This document shows, one piece after another, positions 23,447 through 35,702 of a stretch of 64,000 nucleotides of DNA. Origin of the DNA: Apus apus (lineage: Eukaryota; Chordata; Aves; Apodiformes; Apodidae); contig NC_067294.1 of assembly GCF_020740795.1 (NCBI RefSeq), positions 17,737,001 to 17,801,000 of the forward strand, in the 5' to 3' direction. The position numbers and the translations under genes are program-made. Under the pieces are notes generated by a model that worked only from the letters and a program-made list of their open reading frames with translations, did not search any database and had not been told where the DNA came from. Positions within the stretch are counted from its first letter, which is position 1, and each line of letters starts with the position of its first letter.

Positions 23447-23964
23447 CCCAGGGTTGTCCCCTTGTGTGTGGGGAGCTGCTGGTGTCCCCTGCTGTGACCC
23501 AGGGTTGTCCCCTTGTGTGTGGGGAGCTGCTGGTGTCCCCTGCTGTGACCCAGGGTTGTCCCCTTGTGTGTGGGGAGCTGCTGGTGTCCCCTGCTGTGAC
23601 CCAGGGTTGTCCCCTTGTGTCTGGGGAGCTGCTGGTGTCTCCTGCTGTGACCCAGGGTTGTCCCCTTGTGTCTGGGGAGCTGCTGGTGTCCCCTGCTGTG
23701 ACCCAGGGTTGTCCCCTTGTGTGTGGGGAGCTGCTGGTGTCCCCTGCTGTGTCCCAGGGTTGTCCCTTTGTGTGTGGGGAGCTGCTGGTGTCCCCTGCTG
23801 TGACCCAGGGTTGTCCCCTTGTGTCTGGGGAGCTGCTGGTGTCCCCTGCTGTGACCCAGGGTTGTCCCCTTGTGTCTGGGGAGCTGCTGGTGTCCCCTGC
23901 TGTGACCCAGGGTTGTCCCCTTGTGTCTGAGGAGCTGCTGGTGTCCCCTGCTGTGACCCAGGGT
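23447..23964. repeat. 51-bp minisatellite, about 10 copies
   Basis: The unit starts ccagggttgtccccttgtgt and includes gtggggagctgctggtgtcc. Point variants are tgtgtgtgg/tgtgtctgg, cccct/ccttt and gtgaccc/gtgtccc. Because 51 is a multiple of 3, frames stay open on both strands. Confidence 0.97.
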
Positions 23965-24239
23965 GACAGGAACCCCCAGCTCTGGGGTGCAGCCCCTGCC
24001 TGTCCCAGGCTGCTGCTGCCACCAGCAGCCCCTGGGCTGTTACTGGTGGACTCCGTGCAGGTGTGCGCTGCTTACTGGGACATACTGGGAGCCGAGCTGT
24101 GCCCGTGGTGCCCTCTGCCCTCACCCACCGACTTCCCCCCCGGGGCCACCAGTGCTGGGCAGCGATTTTCTTTCCAGCTGGAGCTTTGAGAGTTCCCTGG
24201 ATGAGCCCCAGGGTAGTGCCAGGGGTGTCCTAGGAATTG

Positions 24240-24612
24240 CTGCCCCTCACGCGAATGTTGGGGCTTCTCCGGCTTGGAAAACCGGGGGGATTCCTCAGTG
24301 CCCCCCTCCCTGTGCTTGTGAACATCTCGGCTCCCCTTGCAGTGCGATTTTCATCCGCCAGATGTGCGCAGTTGAGCCGGGTTGGCTCCGTTCCCGGCCG
24401 GGAGCTCAGCGGGCCGGGATTGGGAGCCGGGATCAGCTGCTCCGCTGACGGAGGGGCTGACGCAGCCCCCCCCATCCCACCCCCAACCCCCCCCCCGCAT
24501 CCCATCCCGCCCCCGCATCCCTCCGCATCCCCCCCCCCCCTCCCCGTGACCTCCTTTTTCCCAGACAAAGCCGGGAATTGCCGCTGCGCGCGCATCCTGC
24601 CCTGCAGCCCCA
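24240..24612. promoter_or_regulatory. CpG-richer stretch, possible old promoter
   Basis: CpG is locally frequent (for example 24340-24460 and cgctgcgcgcgcatcc near 24583), while the surrounding 20-24 kb is CpG-poor. It is mixed with poly-C runs at 24465-24545. The position upstream of the DIAPH1 remnants would suit a DIAPH1 promoter, but no DIAPH1 first exon is recognisable. Confidence 0.35.
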
Positions 24613-27114
24613 GCAACAACCAACCCCCCCTGTTCTTTTTTCTGCTTCCCCCCCCCCCCCTCTTTGTTTCCTTCCCAACCTGGAAAAACCAGCTCAGCTC
24701 CTATTTCAAGGCTCCTTTGTCCCGCCTGACAGCTTCTTGGGGGTGATTTGTCTCTCTTTTCTTTCTGCCCCTGACAAGAGGATAATTGGGGAGGGGGGGG
24801 GTCTCCATCTGCTCTGCTGGGGGGATTTGGGGGGAGGGGACACGGGGAGGAATCACCTGTCCCGGCACACAAAGGGTTCCCTTGCTCCCCCCCCCCCCTC
24901 CCCAGGACCACCAGCCTTTTGGGTGCTTAGTTTTGAAGGGGTTTGGGAGCAGGGATGAGCAGGGGGTTGTGCTGCTCAGCCAGCTGGGGTCTCCAGGGGG
25001 TTGTGCTCCCCACATCCCCCCGTTGTGGGGCTCCCCACACCTCTCCAGTGCACCCCATTCCTGCCCTCTGCCCTGAGCCACTGCTGCTGGGCTGCTCTAT
25101 TGTTCTTCCCTTCCTGCACCCCCCCAAAACCCCCTTCCCTGCTGATATTCCAGGCCTGGCAGTGCCCCCAGATCCCAGTCCTGGGCTCCCCCCAGCTCTG
25201 CCCCACGGCTCCATCTCACCAGGCTGGGGTCCACCCTGATGGCTCACTTTCCCAGCCCTCCCAGTCTGACTCAGCCAGGCTGTACTGGGAAAACACCCAT
25301 GTTTCCTAGTCCCAGTGCCATTGCCTCCTTCCCCAGCCCCCCATGGTTCCTGGGATGGGTTTTTCTGGCCCTTCATCTTCTGATGCCCCTTCCAAAAATC
25401 CCCACGCCGTGATGCTGGTCCCTCCAGTTCTGAGCTGCTGAGCTCCCTGCCCTCCCAGTGCCAGCCTGGCTTCCCTCCTGCCACCTGGGGGGACACCCCT
25501 GTAGCTTGTGCAGCTGCAGAAATGACAGTCAATACAATCCAAGCCTCCCTGGGTACCCCAAGTGTGCCATGCTCTGCACCCAGGCAGCAGCAGCATCACC
25601 CCAGAGCTCCAGCTCTGGCTCAGCCTCACCCTGCTCCCCCAAAAAGGACTCTTCCCTCCCAGGAAAGGCCCTGAGAGAGGTATTTGAATTCTTATTTTCT
25701 TATCTAGGCAGCAGGGCTTGGTGTGCTTGGTGTGGAAGTGCTGGTACCCCCAGCACAGGCCCTTGCCAGGCTGGGTGGGTGCAGCTCCAGTGCTGAAATG
25801 GGTGCTGAGCACCCTGCTCCTGCCTGAATTGAATCCTTTGGGGTTAGGATTTTACCTGCAGTCACCCCTACATGTGCTTTCTCTCTGTCTCTCTTTTCCT
25901 TTCCTGTTGTTTTATTGAACTCCTTGCTTTTCCTCCTCCTTTTCCTCCGTGTTGAAGTCACTGCAGAGGACCCAGGATCCTGGATCTGTGGGTTTTGCCT
26001 CTGAGCTGAGTGATGATTTTTGCCTCTTTTTTTCAACCAAGACTGGGAAAACTTCTTGCAAGATTCACCTGGGAATTTAAGCCTCTAATTCAGCTGGATT
26101 TGGCCCCACCCTGACCTACTCCTGGCTCCAAAGGGGGATGCTCAGGGAGCAGCTTGCAAGGTACCCTTGTGCTGGGTTTGCATGTACCCTTTGGTCCCTG
26201 GGCCTTCCCTAGGGACACCATCTTGTCCCCTTGATCCAGGTGGGTGCTGGTTCTCCCCCCATGACTATTTTCAGCCCTTTCTCCCATCCCTGGGCTTTGG
26301 GTGTGTTCCCACAGGAGGTGACAAGGGGCTTTGGGCCCTCACCCTGATGTGGACCTTAATACAGATGAAATGTGGTGGTTTTACTCAAACCTGGAAAAAA
26401 GATGTAACCGTGGAGGGCAGCAGCCTTAGGTGTTGGAAGTTGCATGTGTGAAATATGCTGGGTTTAAGACAAAATACTGTCCTTTTCCTCAGGATTGTGA
26501 ATGGAACACAGTGAAGTAAAGCAGAACATAAATGGGGTGGTGGGGAGAGGCAGCCAGGAGAGCTCAGGGGACAACAAGGCTGCTGGAGGGGTTCTTAAGG
26601 AAATGTTTTGCTAGAAGGACAATTTAAACGACCCAGTAAGGGCTGCTTGGGGGTCTCTTTTTCTGCCTGTGGAGCAGGGCTGGAGAGGTGCTTCCCCCCG
26701 TCCCCAGGCAGCTCATCCAGCAGCAGAGGGTGCTCATGCTCTGCTCATCCTCCTCCTCCCTCAGCCATCTTAGGCGAAGTGGTTTCCACCCCTGCAGTCT
26801 CCATTTTATGTTTCTGACGCAGAAAATAAAGATGTTGGCAAAGGGGAGGGAGGGGGGGAGGCAGGATGTGTGGAGGCAGATCCTGGTTGGGGAGGGGTTC
26901 TCATGGCCAGGGCAGGATGTGGGGCTGGGGCAGGGGGGGGGCAGTGAACCCCAGGTTGTACCCAAGGGGATGGAGAGTGAGGGGCTCTCAGGGCAGGGGG
27001 GGGAGAAGCCAGGATTGGGGAGGGGTGGTCTGCAGAGAGAGGTGGTGTTTCAGATGAAATACTGCTTGGAGAAACACCTCCAGCCCCTGCCAGCCCCCAG
27101 GGCTGGATGGTGCC
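24613..27114. other. Intergenic DNA with poly-C/poly-G tracts
   Basis: No gene recognised. Short homopolymer C and G runs (24650-24660, 24790-24800, 24888-24900) and otherwise unique sequence. Confidence 0.55.
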
Positions 27115-27697
27115 CTCCCTGCATCCCTCCATCCCTCCATCCCTGCATCCCTCTATCCCTCCATCCCTCCATCCCTGCATCCCTCCATCCCTGCATCCCT
27201 GCATCCCTCCATCCCTGCATCCCTCCATCCCTGCATCCCTCCATCCCTGCATCCCTCCATCCCTCCATCCCTGCATCCCTCCATCCCTCCATCCCTGCAT
27301 CCCTGCATCCCTCCATCCCTGCATCCCTCCATCCCTGCATCCCTCCATCCCTGCATCCCTCCATCCCTCCATCCCTGCATCCCTCCATACCTGCATCCCT
27401 CCATCACTCCATCCCTCCATCCCTGCACCCCTCCATCCCTCCATCCCTCCATCCCTCCATCCCTCCATCCCTCCATCCCTGCATCCCTGCATCCCTCCAT
27501 CCCTGCATCCCTCCATCCCTGCATCCCTCCATCCCTGCACCCCTCCATCCCTCCATCCCTCCATCCCTGCATCCCTCCATCCCTGCATCCCTGCATCCCT
27601 CCATCCTTCCATCCCTCCATCCCTCCATCCCTGCATCCCTCCATCCCTCCATCCCTGCATCCCTCCATCCCTGCATCCCTCCATCCCTGCATCCCTC
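27115..27697. repeat. CATCCCTS octamer minisatellite (about 73 units)
   Basis: Nearly perfect 8-bp units, catccctc or catccctg, over 583 bp. Only a handful of other changes occur (catacctg, catcactc, catccttc, caccccctc-type). Confidence 0.97.
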
Positions 27698-27929
27698 GTG
27701 GCAGAGGAGGCTCTAGCTGCAAGATTGCGGTTTTTTTAACCCGAATTTCCATGGGAAGCTGAGCAGACCCCACCAGGGGGAGGAAGTGAGATGGAGCTCA
27801 GGTTTCATTGCAGAGCAGCTCTTTCTTATCCAGGCTGCCCAAACCAGAGGGACTTTCCTGTTTTCATTGTTCCGGACACTCAGATCTATTCTTGCTCCTT
27901 TTTTCCTTCCTGCCAGTGTAGGCTGGAGC

Positions 27930-27946
27930 GGGGGGGGGGGGGGGGG
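27930..27946. repeat. G17 homopolymer
   Basis: Seventeen consecutive G after ggctggagc. Confidence 0.9.
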
Positions 27947-29284
27947 CGTGTTGTTGTTGCCCCAGGTTTGTGAACCAGCATATCCCGGCAGCAGCAGCAC
28001 CTTTCCCAGCTGTGTGGGGAGCCCCAGGAGAGCTGTCACCACGGGATATTGAGCAACTTATTGTTCAGTGTCTCTGTTTGTAGTAACCATTCCTGTGTCA
28101 CTCGTCCCTGCATCCTAGTGTGGTGCAGTGGGGCTCCCAGGGGCCAGCAGGCATTTCCCAACCCAGGATAGGAGGGAAGCCAGGAATCCACACTGCTGGA
28201 GGCTTCTCCAAGAGTGAGTTTCACTCAACCAAACCAACAAGGAAGAGCTGCACTCACACCTTTGGGACCCACTCTCTGTTGCTGCCTCTTTGCAGGCTCT
28301 TGCTCTGCCGTGAAGGCAGCTCGTCCCTCCCTGCCCTCAGGGAGCAGCTTTAGGAACCTCTGTAGAGCTCCTGGGTTGGTTTGGGCTGGTTTTGGAGAGG
28401 AAGGAGTTCAGTTTCAGGGCTTGCTTTTGTGGGATCTGCTCTTTCAGCACCTGAGAACCCAATGGCAGGGTCCTCACCCTCCCAGATCCGTGCCCAGGGG
28501 CAGCAGCTGCTGGAAATGCACCCAGTGAACTTGTCACCAGCTGAAGCTGCCAGCTCCAAAACTTGGCAGCTCAGTCCAAGGCCATCAACCAACTGGAACA
28601 GGAATCCCTGGGAAACCTGACTTGTTTAAAGTCTGTTCAGATGAGCCTGCACAAGCAGCTCACCCATCAGTGACAGGGGGTGGGGGATATCCCAGAGGGA
28701 CTGCTCAGTCCCCTCTTTGTTAGAGTCATTTATTCCTTCCATGTAGGTGAGTCCTGGTTCCTTATCAAGTCCCAGGCCCAGTTGCTTCTCAAGTTCTCAC
28801 ATCCCCTTTTGTTCCCTCCCTAGAAATGTGCTTTTGCAGCTTCATGGAGCTTTTTGTTTTACTTCTACCCAACTGCTCCCTGCTTTTTATCTTATTTTTT
28901 TCTTACCCTTGTCCCTTTTCCTTCCCACAGCCACAAACAAAGATGCTTCCCAGGAAAAGAATCCACATCACAAGAGCCACTGTGGTTTCTGGGGGCAGTC
29001 AGCTGAGTCTCTTTGCCTTTAAATACCCTAAACCAAAGCTCCCTTTGTTTGTGATCTTGTGCATATATGAAAATAGGTCAGGGATTGTGTGTTGGCAGCA
29101 GCCAGGCTGGCTGCCCGGGGGGGGTCAGCCTGGCTGTGGGGGGAGGCACAGCCATGGGGCTGGGGGGGATGCTCAGCCTCCCCCTCCTTGTTTCCAGGCA
29201 GAACTCTGCTCCAGGGACTGGGAGCAGGGGGGGTGTGTGTGTGGGGGGGGGTGTCCCAAACTAGGGGAGGTGGCAGATGAGTGG

Positions 29285-29560
29285 GTCTGGGAATGGGCTG
29301 AAGGTTAAAGAGGGGAGATGCAGGTTGGACATTGGGAAAAAGTTCTTGGCTGTGAGGGTGGTGAGACCCTGGCCCAGGTTGCCCAGGGAAGCTGTGGCTG
29401 CCCCATCCCTGGCAGTGTTGAAGGGCAGGTTGGATGGGGCTTGGAGCAACCTGGGCTGGTGGGAGGTGTCCCTGCCCATGCAGGGGGTTGGAACTAGATG
29501 ATCTTTCAGGTCCCTTCCAACCCAAACTAGCCAGGGATTCTATAATTCTATATATTTATT
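29285..29560 (+). mobile_element. CR1 LINE, subfamily A, with AT-rich tail
   Basis: It ends cccttccaacccaaactagc, then ggattctataattctat and an AT-rich tract to about 29695. Confidence 0.93.
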
Positions 29561-29696
29561 TCTATATTATTCTTGTATTTATATATGTTTATTGTATATT
29601 TATTTATATTTATATGGTTTATTTATTTATACTGTCTATTTACTGTATATTTATGATACATTTATGTATGTTTATTGTGTTTATATGTATTTGAAA
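29560..29696. repeat. AT-rich tract (TATTTAT-like) at a CR1 tail
   Basis: Imperfect repeats of tatttat/tgtttat directly after the CR1 tail and before another CR1 fragment. Confidence 0.85.
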
Positions 29697-29950
29697 GCCA
29701 ACTGTGTCCTGGGCTGCAGCCCCAGCAGTGTGACCAGCAGGGCCAGGAAGGGGATTGTCCCCCTTTATTCAGCTCTCGTGAGACCCCACCTGGAGAACTG
29801 TGTCCAGCTCTGGTGCCCCCAACATAAGAAGGACGTGGAACTCCTGGAGAGAGCCCAGAGGAGGCCCCGGAGATGATGGGAGGGCTGGAGCAGCTCTGCT
29901 CTGGAGCCAGGCTGGGAGAGTTGGGGTGTTCAGCCTGGAGAAGAGAATCT
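29697..29950 (+). mobile_element. CR1 LINE internal fragment lacking its 3' end
   Basis: Translation [20 protein letters not shown], then [19 protein letters not shown]. It stops at cagcctggagaagagaa, so this is a 3'-truncated or rearranged piece next to an intact 3' end. Confidence 0.9.
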
Positions 29951-30584
29951 TTCCACTCCAGAGCAGGGGCTGTAAAACTGAGAGACAGAGCAGCTGAACT
30001 CCAAGGGGAAACTGAGGCAGGCAGAGTGAGATGGAGAGTCCTGCTGTCCCCAGGGTGCTGAAGGGTGAGCAGAGCTGCTCAGGGTTTGGTGTCTGTGCTG
30101 CCTCCCCCTCTCCTGGGGGCTGGGGTAGAGCAGGAAGGGGTGTCTTCGGTTTCAGGGTCCTCCTGGGATGGGTGCAGACCCCCTGCTTGTCCCAGCCTGT
30201 GGTGAAGCAGTGAGTGTATAGGCATCCAAGCAGTGGGGTGCCTCAGTGGTCCCTCTCGTGGTGTGGAGCTGGCAGAGGGCACAGGACAGTACAAGCCTCA
30301 GGAGTGTGGGTGGGACTGTCCATGCTCCTGAAGAAGGAGTTTGACTCTGGTGCAGCACAGAAGACAGGGGCCTTAAAGGGGTGAGAGAGTCTGGGTGCTG
30401 GGCTGGTGCTGGGCATCTTCAGGTGACTCTTCCAGCAGCAAAGCTGCAAAGATGGCTCCTGAAACAGTTCTCCTGCCTCTCCACAACTCCTCTGGTGTTC
30501 AGTGCCTTGTGCTGAGGTCTGATGTGCTGGTGGGTGCTGTGGATGTTGCCAGGCCTGAAGGATCTGCATTGATTTAAGGTGGGG

Positions 30585-30820
30585 GAGGTTGAGGTGGGAT
30601 CTTGGGAACAGTTTCTTCCTGGGAAGGGTTGTCAGGCCCTGGCCCAGGCTGCCCAGGGCAGGGGGGGAGTCCCCATCCCTGGAGGGGTTTCCAAGCCCTG
30701 GAGATGGTGCTGAGGGACATGGGGCAGGGGTGACCTTGGTAGGGCTGGGGAAATGGCTGGACTGGATGGTCTGAAAGGTCTTTCCCAACCCAAACCCATC
30801 CATGATTCCACTAGCTGACT
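30585..30820 (+). mobile_element. CR1 LINE, subfamily C
   Basis: It has ggtgctgagggacatggggc, ends tttcccaacccaaacccatc and has the tail catgattcc. Related copies lie at 50095 (+) and 53055 (-). Confidence 0.88.
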
Positions 30821-33024
30821 GTGGTGAGGTATTGTCACTCTTTGGGGGACTTCCCTGTGTCCACATCTGTGAGCAGCAGGGAGGGCCACGTTCTGGCCTC
30901 TCCCTACCCCTTTGTAAAGAAATCTGTGGTGCAGGTGAGTTCCTGTGCCTGCCCTTTTGTGCAGGGATGGCAGAGCTGGGTGGTGAGGGAGCTCTGGAGC
31001 TTCTCCCTGATGCTGGTCCAGGCAGTTCTGTCCCACTGTGAGATTCTCCTGCAGAACTTGCTCCAGCTGCTGGGGAAGCTCAGCAAAATGCAGGGTTGGC
31101 AGAGCATGAGCAGTCTGGGGTTCTGCTAAGTGACTTTTCCTCTAGTCAGGCAAACAGAGATCCCATCAGCATCTTTTCCTCGTAGAAAAAGTGCTTTGGT
31201 CACAGTCCTGTTCCTGGTCTGATGCCCAAATTCCACCTCCCACTTCATGCTCCCAGCATCTCTGTGTTTCCCTGGGGTTGCACAGCAGATGAGGAGCCAA
31301 CCCACAGGCAGGTTTAGTCTCAGGATCTGGTGCTAGGGGCAAACATCAACCACAGCTGTAAAAAAAGTTCCTTTTTAGGGTTTGGGGAGGGGGAAGAAAT
31401 GGGATCAGGTGCAGCTGGTGCAGCACTAAGAGCCCCTTCAGCTTCGTGCTGCCCCTCCTTGGTGTTCAGTGCTGGTGCTCATGACCCTGGTCCCCTCTTG
31501 TCCCTGGCAGGAGGTTACAGATCAGAGCACAAAGGGCAGGAAAAGGAAGATCAGCCCTCCCATCACTGGTAATGAACTATTCTATGCTAATTGCTTCCCA
31601 CTGCTGTGCACAGCAGAGCAGGGCTGTAAGTGAAAAGACCATTTAGAGGAGAGGGAGATGAGGAAGAGGCTTCAGAGTTAGATGGTGACACTGGGCTCAG
31701 GGTGAGGCTCAGCTCTAGGTCTGGTTTGTAGACCCTTCCACTCCCTCCAGGTAAAGAACTCTGGAAAGTCTCTCTGGTCAGGTCTGCCTGCCCCACACCC
31801 TCCCTCACTGCAGGGACTTTGTTTCTCTAGTCTCCTTCCTCATCCTGCTTCCTGAGAATGGATTTGAGCATCTTTAGGACCAAGGAGTGATGAATTGAAA
31901 TCCCATGTTTCATTCATCGAAAACAAAAGGCTCTGGGTGTCCTCAACCTGCTTGGACAGCCCTAAATCTCTTAGGCCAGCAGGCATTCTCTTTGGGCTGC
32001 TTAATACCAGCTTTATTACCCAAGTTGCCAAACACCCAAACTCAGTTCCTGTAGGGAAGGCAACTTTACCACCTCCCTTCGATTTGGGGAGAGTCTGCAG
32101 GATTCAGTTTTGGACCTGATGGATTTTTTTTAAGATCCAAACCATCCCTGTCCTCTGTGTTCTAGAAAGTCTGGGCTCCCTGTGCTCAAGCTTTTATGAA
32201 ATGTGTGCTGCCTTGGCTTCACACCCTGCCTTTTGGGTTTTTTTTAAGGTAATTTATAACATGAAGAGCTGAGAGCTCCCTGTTTGTGCTCCCCAAACAC
32301 TTTGAGGTCTCAGCTTTTCTATTTTTGAGCCAACCAGCTCTGGGTTCTCCACACAGGAAAAACTGGATGTTGGAAATGCAAAAGCACCTGGTGAAGCTCC
32401 AACAGACTAAGTCATTTTCTCCTGCCACTTTCAATTCCAAGAAAACAAAAATGGGGCTGTGAAATGCCAGGAGAAAACTCCCAGCAGGATTTCCCCCCCT
32501 CCTCCCTTTTCTTCAGTATCTTCATAGTGTCAGAACTGCCTCCTATAGCAGAACCATTGAGTTTTCACAGTCCCCTGTAGCCTTTGGCTGCAGGAGAGCC
32601 TTGGTGGGGTGGGGAAAAGGAAGAGCAGGAGCCCAGGTCTGATGGATCCTGCACTGAGGGGGACAAGCTCTCTTGGAGTTACCACCTGGAGCTCAAATGG
32701 CTGCAGTGCTGCCACTTGTCAGACACAGGAGAGTGGAAAACACGTCTGATCTTGTTCTCAGCAAAGTACAGGAAGGATGAAATGCCTCAGAAATGCCTAT
32801 TCCTGTAAATGTTATTGATCAGAGAACTATTTTTACAGCTAAGATGCTTGGCAGGGCCCTCTCCATGAAGGGTGATGATTCTGCCATCGCTTGCTGATGC
32901 TCCTTCTGGAAGCATCTCCTCCTGTGTCACCTGCCAGTGCCTGAGCTGAGGCTCCTTCCTTCTCCTCAGCTCCTGGAACCCTGTAAGTTCATTCCTGGCC
33001 ATGATAAAAGTACACATGGTCTGA

Positions 33025-33270
33025 GATCTTCTAAAGAGGGGGGATTGAAATGAGACATGAGGAAGAAACTCTTTGCTGTGAGGGTGGTGAGAGCCTGGCC
33101 CAGGTTGACCAGGGAAGCTGTGGCTGCCCCATCCCTGGCAGTGTTGAAGGGCAGGTTGGATGGGGCTTGGAGCAGCCTGGGCTGGTGGGAGGTGTCCCTG
33201 CCCATGCAGGGAGGTTGGGACTAGATGATCTTTAAGTCCCTCCCAACCCAAACCAGTCTGGGATTTCATG
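33025..33270 (+). mobile_element. CR1 LINE, subfamily A
   Basis: From aaagaggggggattgaaatg to ccctcccaacccaaaccagt and ctgggatttcatgg. Confidence 0.93.
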
Positions 33271-33642
33271 GTTGTCCTTCCCAAGAGCTTGCCCAAGGGT
33301 GGGATCTGAACACAAAACTGCTCTGGAGGCAGAACCTGCCTGTTCAGGGAACTGTTCTGGTTGCTGCAGCAGGCTGGGAAGCAGCACATGTCACCAGCAG
33401 CTGCTTTTCAATAACTGGCTGTATTCAGTCCTGTGGGAGTCCAAGAAGCAGAAGGTCCTGCCTAGGAAGAGGCTTCAGAGCCAACCCCGTGGTGCTGCAG
33501 GGCCCTGTGTCATGGACATGGTGATGGTCCCTTGAGACTCCTCCCAGGGAGCATCCCTACATTGTTCTGCCTCTTCCTCCTGCTGGTTGCTGTGCTTGTC
33601 ACTGACGGACTCTGGCTCAGGTCAGCAGGAAATAAGTGCTTG

Positions 33643-33862
33643 ATAGAATCCCAGGCTGGTTTGGGTTGGAAGAGACCTCAAAGATCATCCAACCCCCTGC
33701 ATGGGCAGGGACACCTCCCACCAGCCCAGGCTGCTCCAAGCCCCATCCAACCTGCCCTTCAACACTGCCAGGGATGGGGCAGCCACAGCTTCCCTGGGCA
33801 ACCTGGGCCAGGCTCTCCCCACCCTCACAGCCCAGAATTCCCTCCTCATGTCTAATCTAATA
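33643..33862 (-). mobile_element. CR1 LINE, subfamily A
   Basis: Reverse, starting agaatcccaggctggtttgg. Confidence 0.93.
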
Positions 33863-33984
33863 GGTTTGAGGTCTGTGGGACCAGAGACACCACTTCGGTG
33901 GTTGCTGCAGTTGATCTCACAAGCAGGAGCTGGTGATGGCAAAGAAGAATCTTGCTTCCTGGCAGCCCTGGTGCCTGCACGTGT

Positions 33985-34040
33985 GCTGCCCCTGCCCCCT
34001 TCCCTGCTGCCCCTGCCCCCTTCCCTGCTGCCCCTGCCAC
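33985..34040. repeat. 21-bp tandem repeat, 2.6 copies
   Basis: Unit gctgcccctgcccccttccct. Confidence 0.9.
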
Positions 34041-34214
34041 CAACACTTAATCAGCTTTCCTTGCTTAGAAGAGTGGTCCTGAGCATGGCACGGGTGGTGG
34101 GCTCCATCTCCAGGTACAAGCAGGACCTAACTGGGGGGGTCTCCAAGAAGATATTGTTCTGGGAAACCCTGGGACCTGTGGAGTGGGTCTGTACCCTGTC
34201 CCTGGTAACAAAAG

Positions 34215-34470
34215 GGGTGATGGGTTCAAACTGAGAGGGAGGAGAGAACTAAGGAAGAAATTGTTTGCAATGAGGGGGGGAGACACTGGCCCAGGTTGCC
34301 CAGAGAGGAGGTAGATGTTCCCATGCCTGGAAACATTCCAGGTCAGGTTGGACTGGGCTCTGAGCAGCCCTATCTAGTTGCAGATGTCCCAGCTCGCTGC
34401 AGGGGAGTGGGACTAGCTGGCCTTTAAAAGTCCCTTCCCACCCAAACCAGGCTGTGATTCTGGGTACAGA
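34215..34470 (+). mobile_element. CR1 LINE, diverged
   Basis: It has gatgggttcaaactgagagg and ends cccttcccacccaaaccagg. Its internal body differs from subfamily A. Confidence 0.87.
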
Positions 34471-35241
34471 ACCAGAGAAACCAGCGCTCTGCAAGGTGAG
34501 GACTTTCCCATGGGCATCTTGGTCCCTTCTGGATTTATTTCCCAGCCATTTGCATGTGGCTGGCTGGGAAATAACATCCAGAGGATTTCCAGCACCTGCA
34601 CTCCCTGCTGGCTGAGCTCCCAACACCTTCTGTACCTCCTGCTTCTCTGAGCAGCTTTTCCCACGAGCAGCTCCGAGGCACAAAGTTCTTGGATCAGAAC
34701 TGGTCCCAACAAAGGTGAGATCCTTGCTGTGGCTTTGGGGATGGGGGTTTGGGTCTTGGCTCTTTCCAACTCAGGCAGCTTGGGCTCCTTCCTGTGGCTC
34801 CATCCCCCAGATTTGTGGGGATGTTTTTATTTCTCACGGCTGCACTGCCCGGGGTGGTGGAGGAAAGAGCCATGGCTGGAAGGTGCTGATGTGATGCCTG
34901 GCAGGAAGGACAGGGATTGTTGTGTCCTGGTGGTGCTGAGTCAGTGTCCTTGGAGGAAGGAAAGCAGAGGCAGGAGCAGGATGTGGGCTGCAGATGTATC
35001 CGTCCCTTGCACAGAGGATGAAGGCTCTGGCTGCTGCTCCCCTGTGCTCTGCTCTTTGCCCCACCTTGGCCAACATTTACCTTCCTCTGACATCCAGTGC
35101 CACCTCCAGGATGACTCCATTCCACCCAGGGCTGAGCCAGCCCTGCTGTGCTCCAGGTCACTCCAGGTGCCTTTGCCCCCTGCTCAGTCTTTAAACAGCT
35201 TGAAATGATGGGTCCAAACTCAGCTTTTTCTCTCCTTTTAG

Positions 35242-35310
35242 AGGCTGGAGCTGGTTGGATCCTTCCTGTCCTGCTCCATCCCTTACCAAGATACTGCAAG
35301 AATAATCATA
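35242..35310 (+). pseudogene. Possible further DIAPH1 FH2 exon relic (weak)
   Basis: After a cttttag acceptor one frame reads LVGSFLSCSIPYQDTARIII, which resembles the DIAPH1 segment IFLGSFRMPYQEIKNVILE with a 3-residue insertion. It lies in the right order upstream of the clear relics. The match is short and could be chance. Confidence 0.3.
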
Positions 35311-35407
35311 ATTTAAAAAAAAGGAAATAGAGGGTAATGCTTGGGGGGTGTTTATACCCAGACCTCTGACATCAGCCCATGTGAGGGTGGGGGTGAGCAA
35401 GGTTCAT

Positions 35408-35702
35408 AGGATCATGGGATGGTTTGAGTGGGAAAGACCTTGAAGATCATCTAGATCCACCCCCCTGCATGGGCAGGGACACCTCCCACCAGCCCAGGCT
35501 GCTCCAAGCCCCATCCAACCTGCCCTTCAACACTGCCAGGGATGGGGCAGCCACAGCTTCCCTGGGCAACCTGGGCCAGGCTCTCACCACCCTCACAGCA
35601 AAGAATTTCCTCCTCATGTCTCACCTCAATCTCCCTCTTCCAGTTTTGATCCATCCCCCCTTGTCCTCTCACTCCCTCCCTTGTCCCAAGTCCTTCCCCA
35701 AG
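35408..35702 (-). mobile_element. CR1 LINE, subfamily A
   Basis: Reverse, starting ataggatcatgggatggttt. Lies about 270 bp upstream of the DIAPH1 relic exons. Confidence 0.93.

Larger units (their letters stand above)
20086..24239. other. Intergenic DNA after HDAC3
   Basis: No coding exon recognised. It contains two CR1 pieces (20465-20640, 21608-21820) and the 51-bp minisatellite at 23447-23964. Confidence 0.6.

Noticed and set aside
23201-24189. 307-residue minus frame and 241-residue + frame
   Set aside because: They follow from the 51-bp period, which preserves frame on both strands.
23447-27697. CRISPR-like spaced repeats
   Set aside because: These are contiguous tandem repeats without unique spacers, in a vertebrate genome.
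26688-27716. 342-residue + frame and 292-residue minus frame (HPSIPASL and WRDGGMEG repeats)
   Set aside because: Pure translations of the octamer array; no splice, start or family support.
31511-32420. Possible extra DIAPH1 exons (after ctggcag near 31511 and cacacag near 32357)
   Set aside because: Only short, low-complexity Lys/Gln-rich similarity (STKGRKRK; LEMQKHLVKLQQ); not distinguishable from chance.
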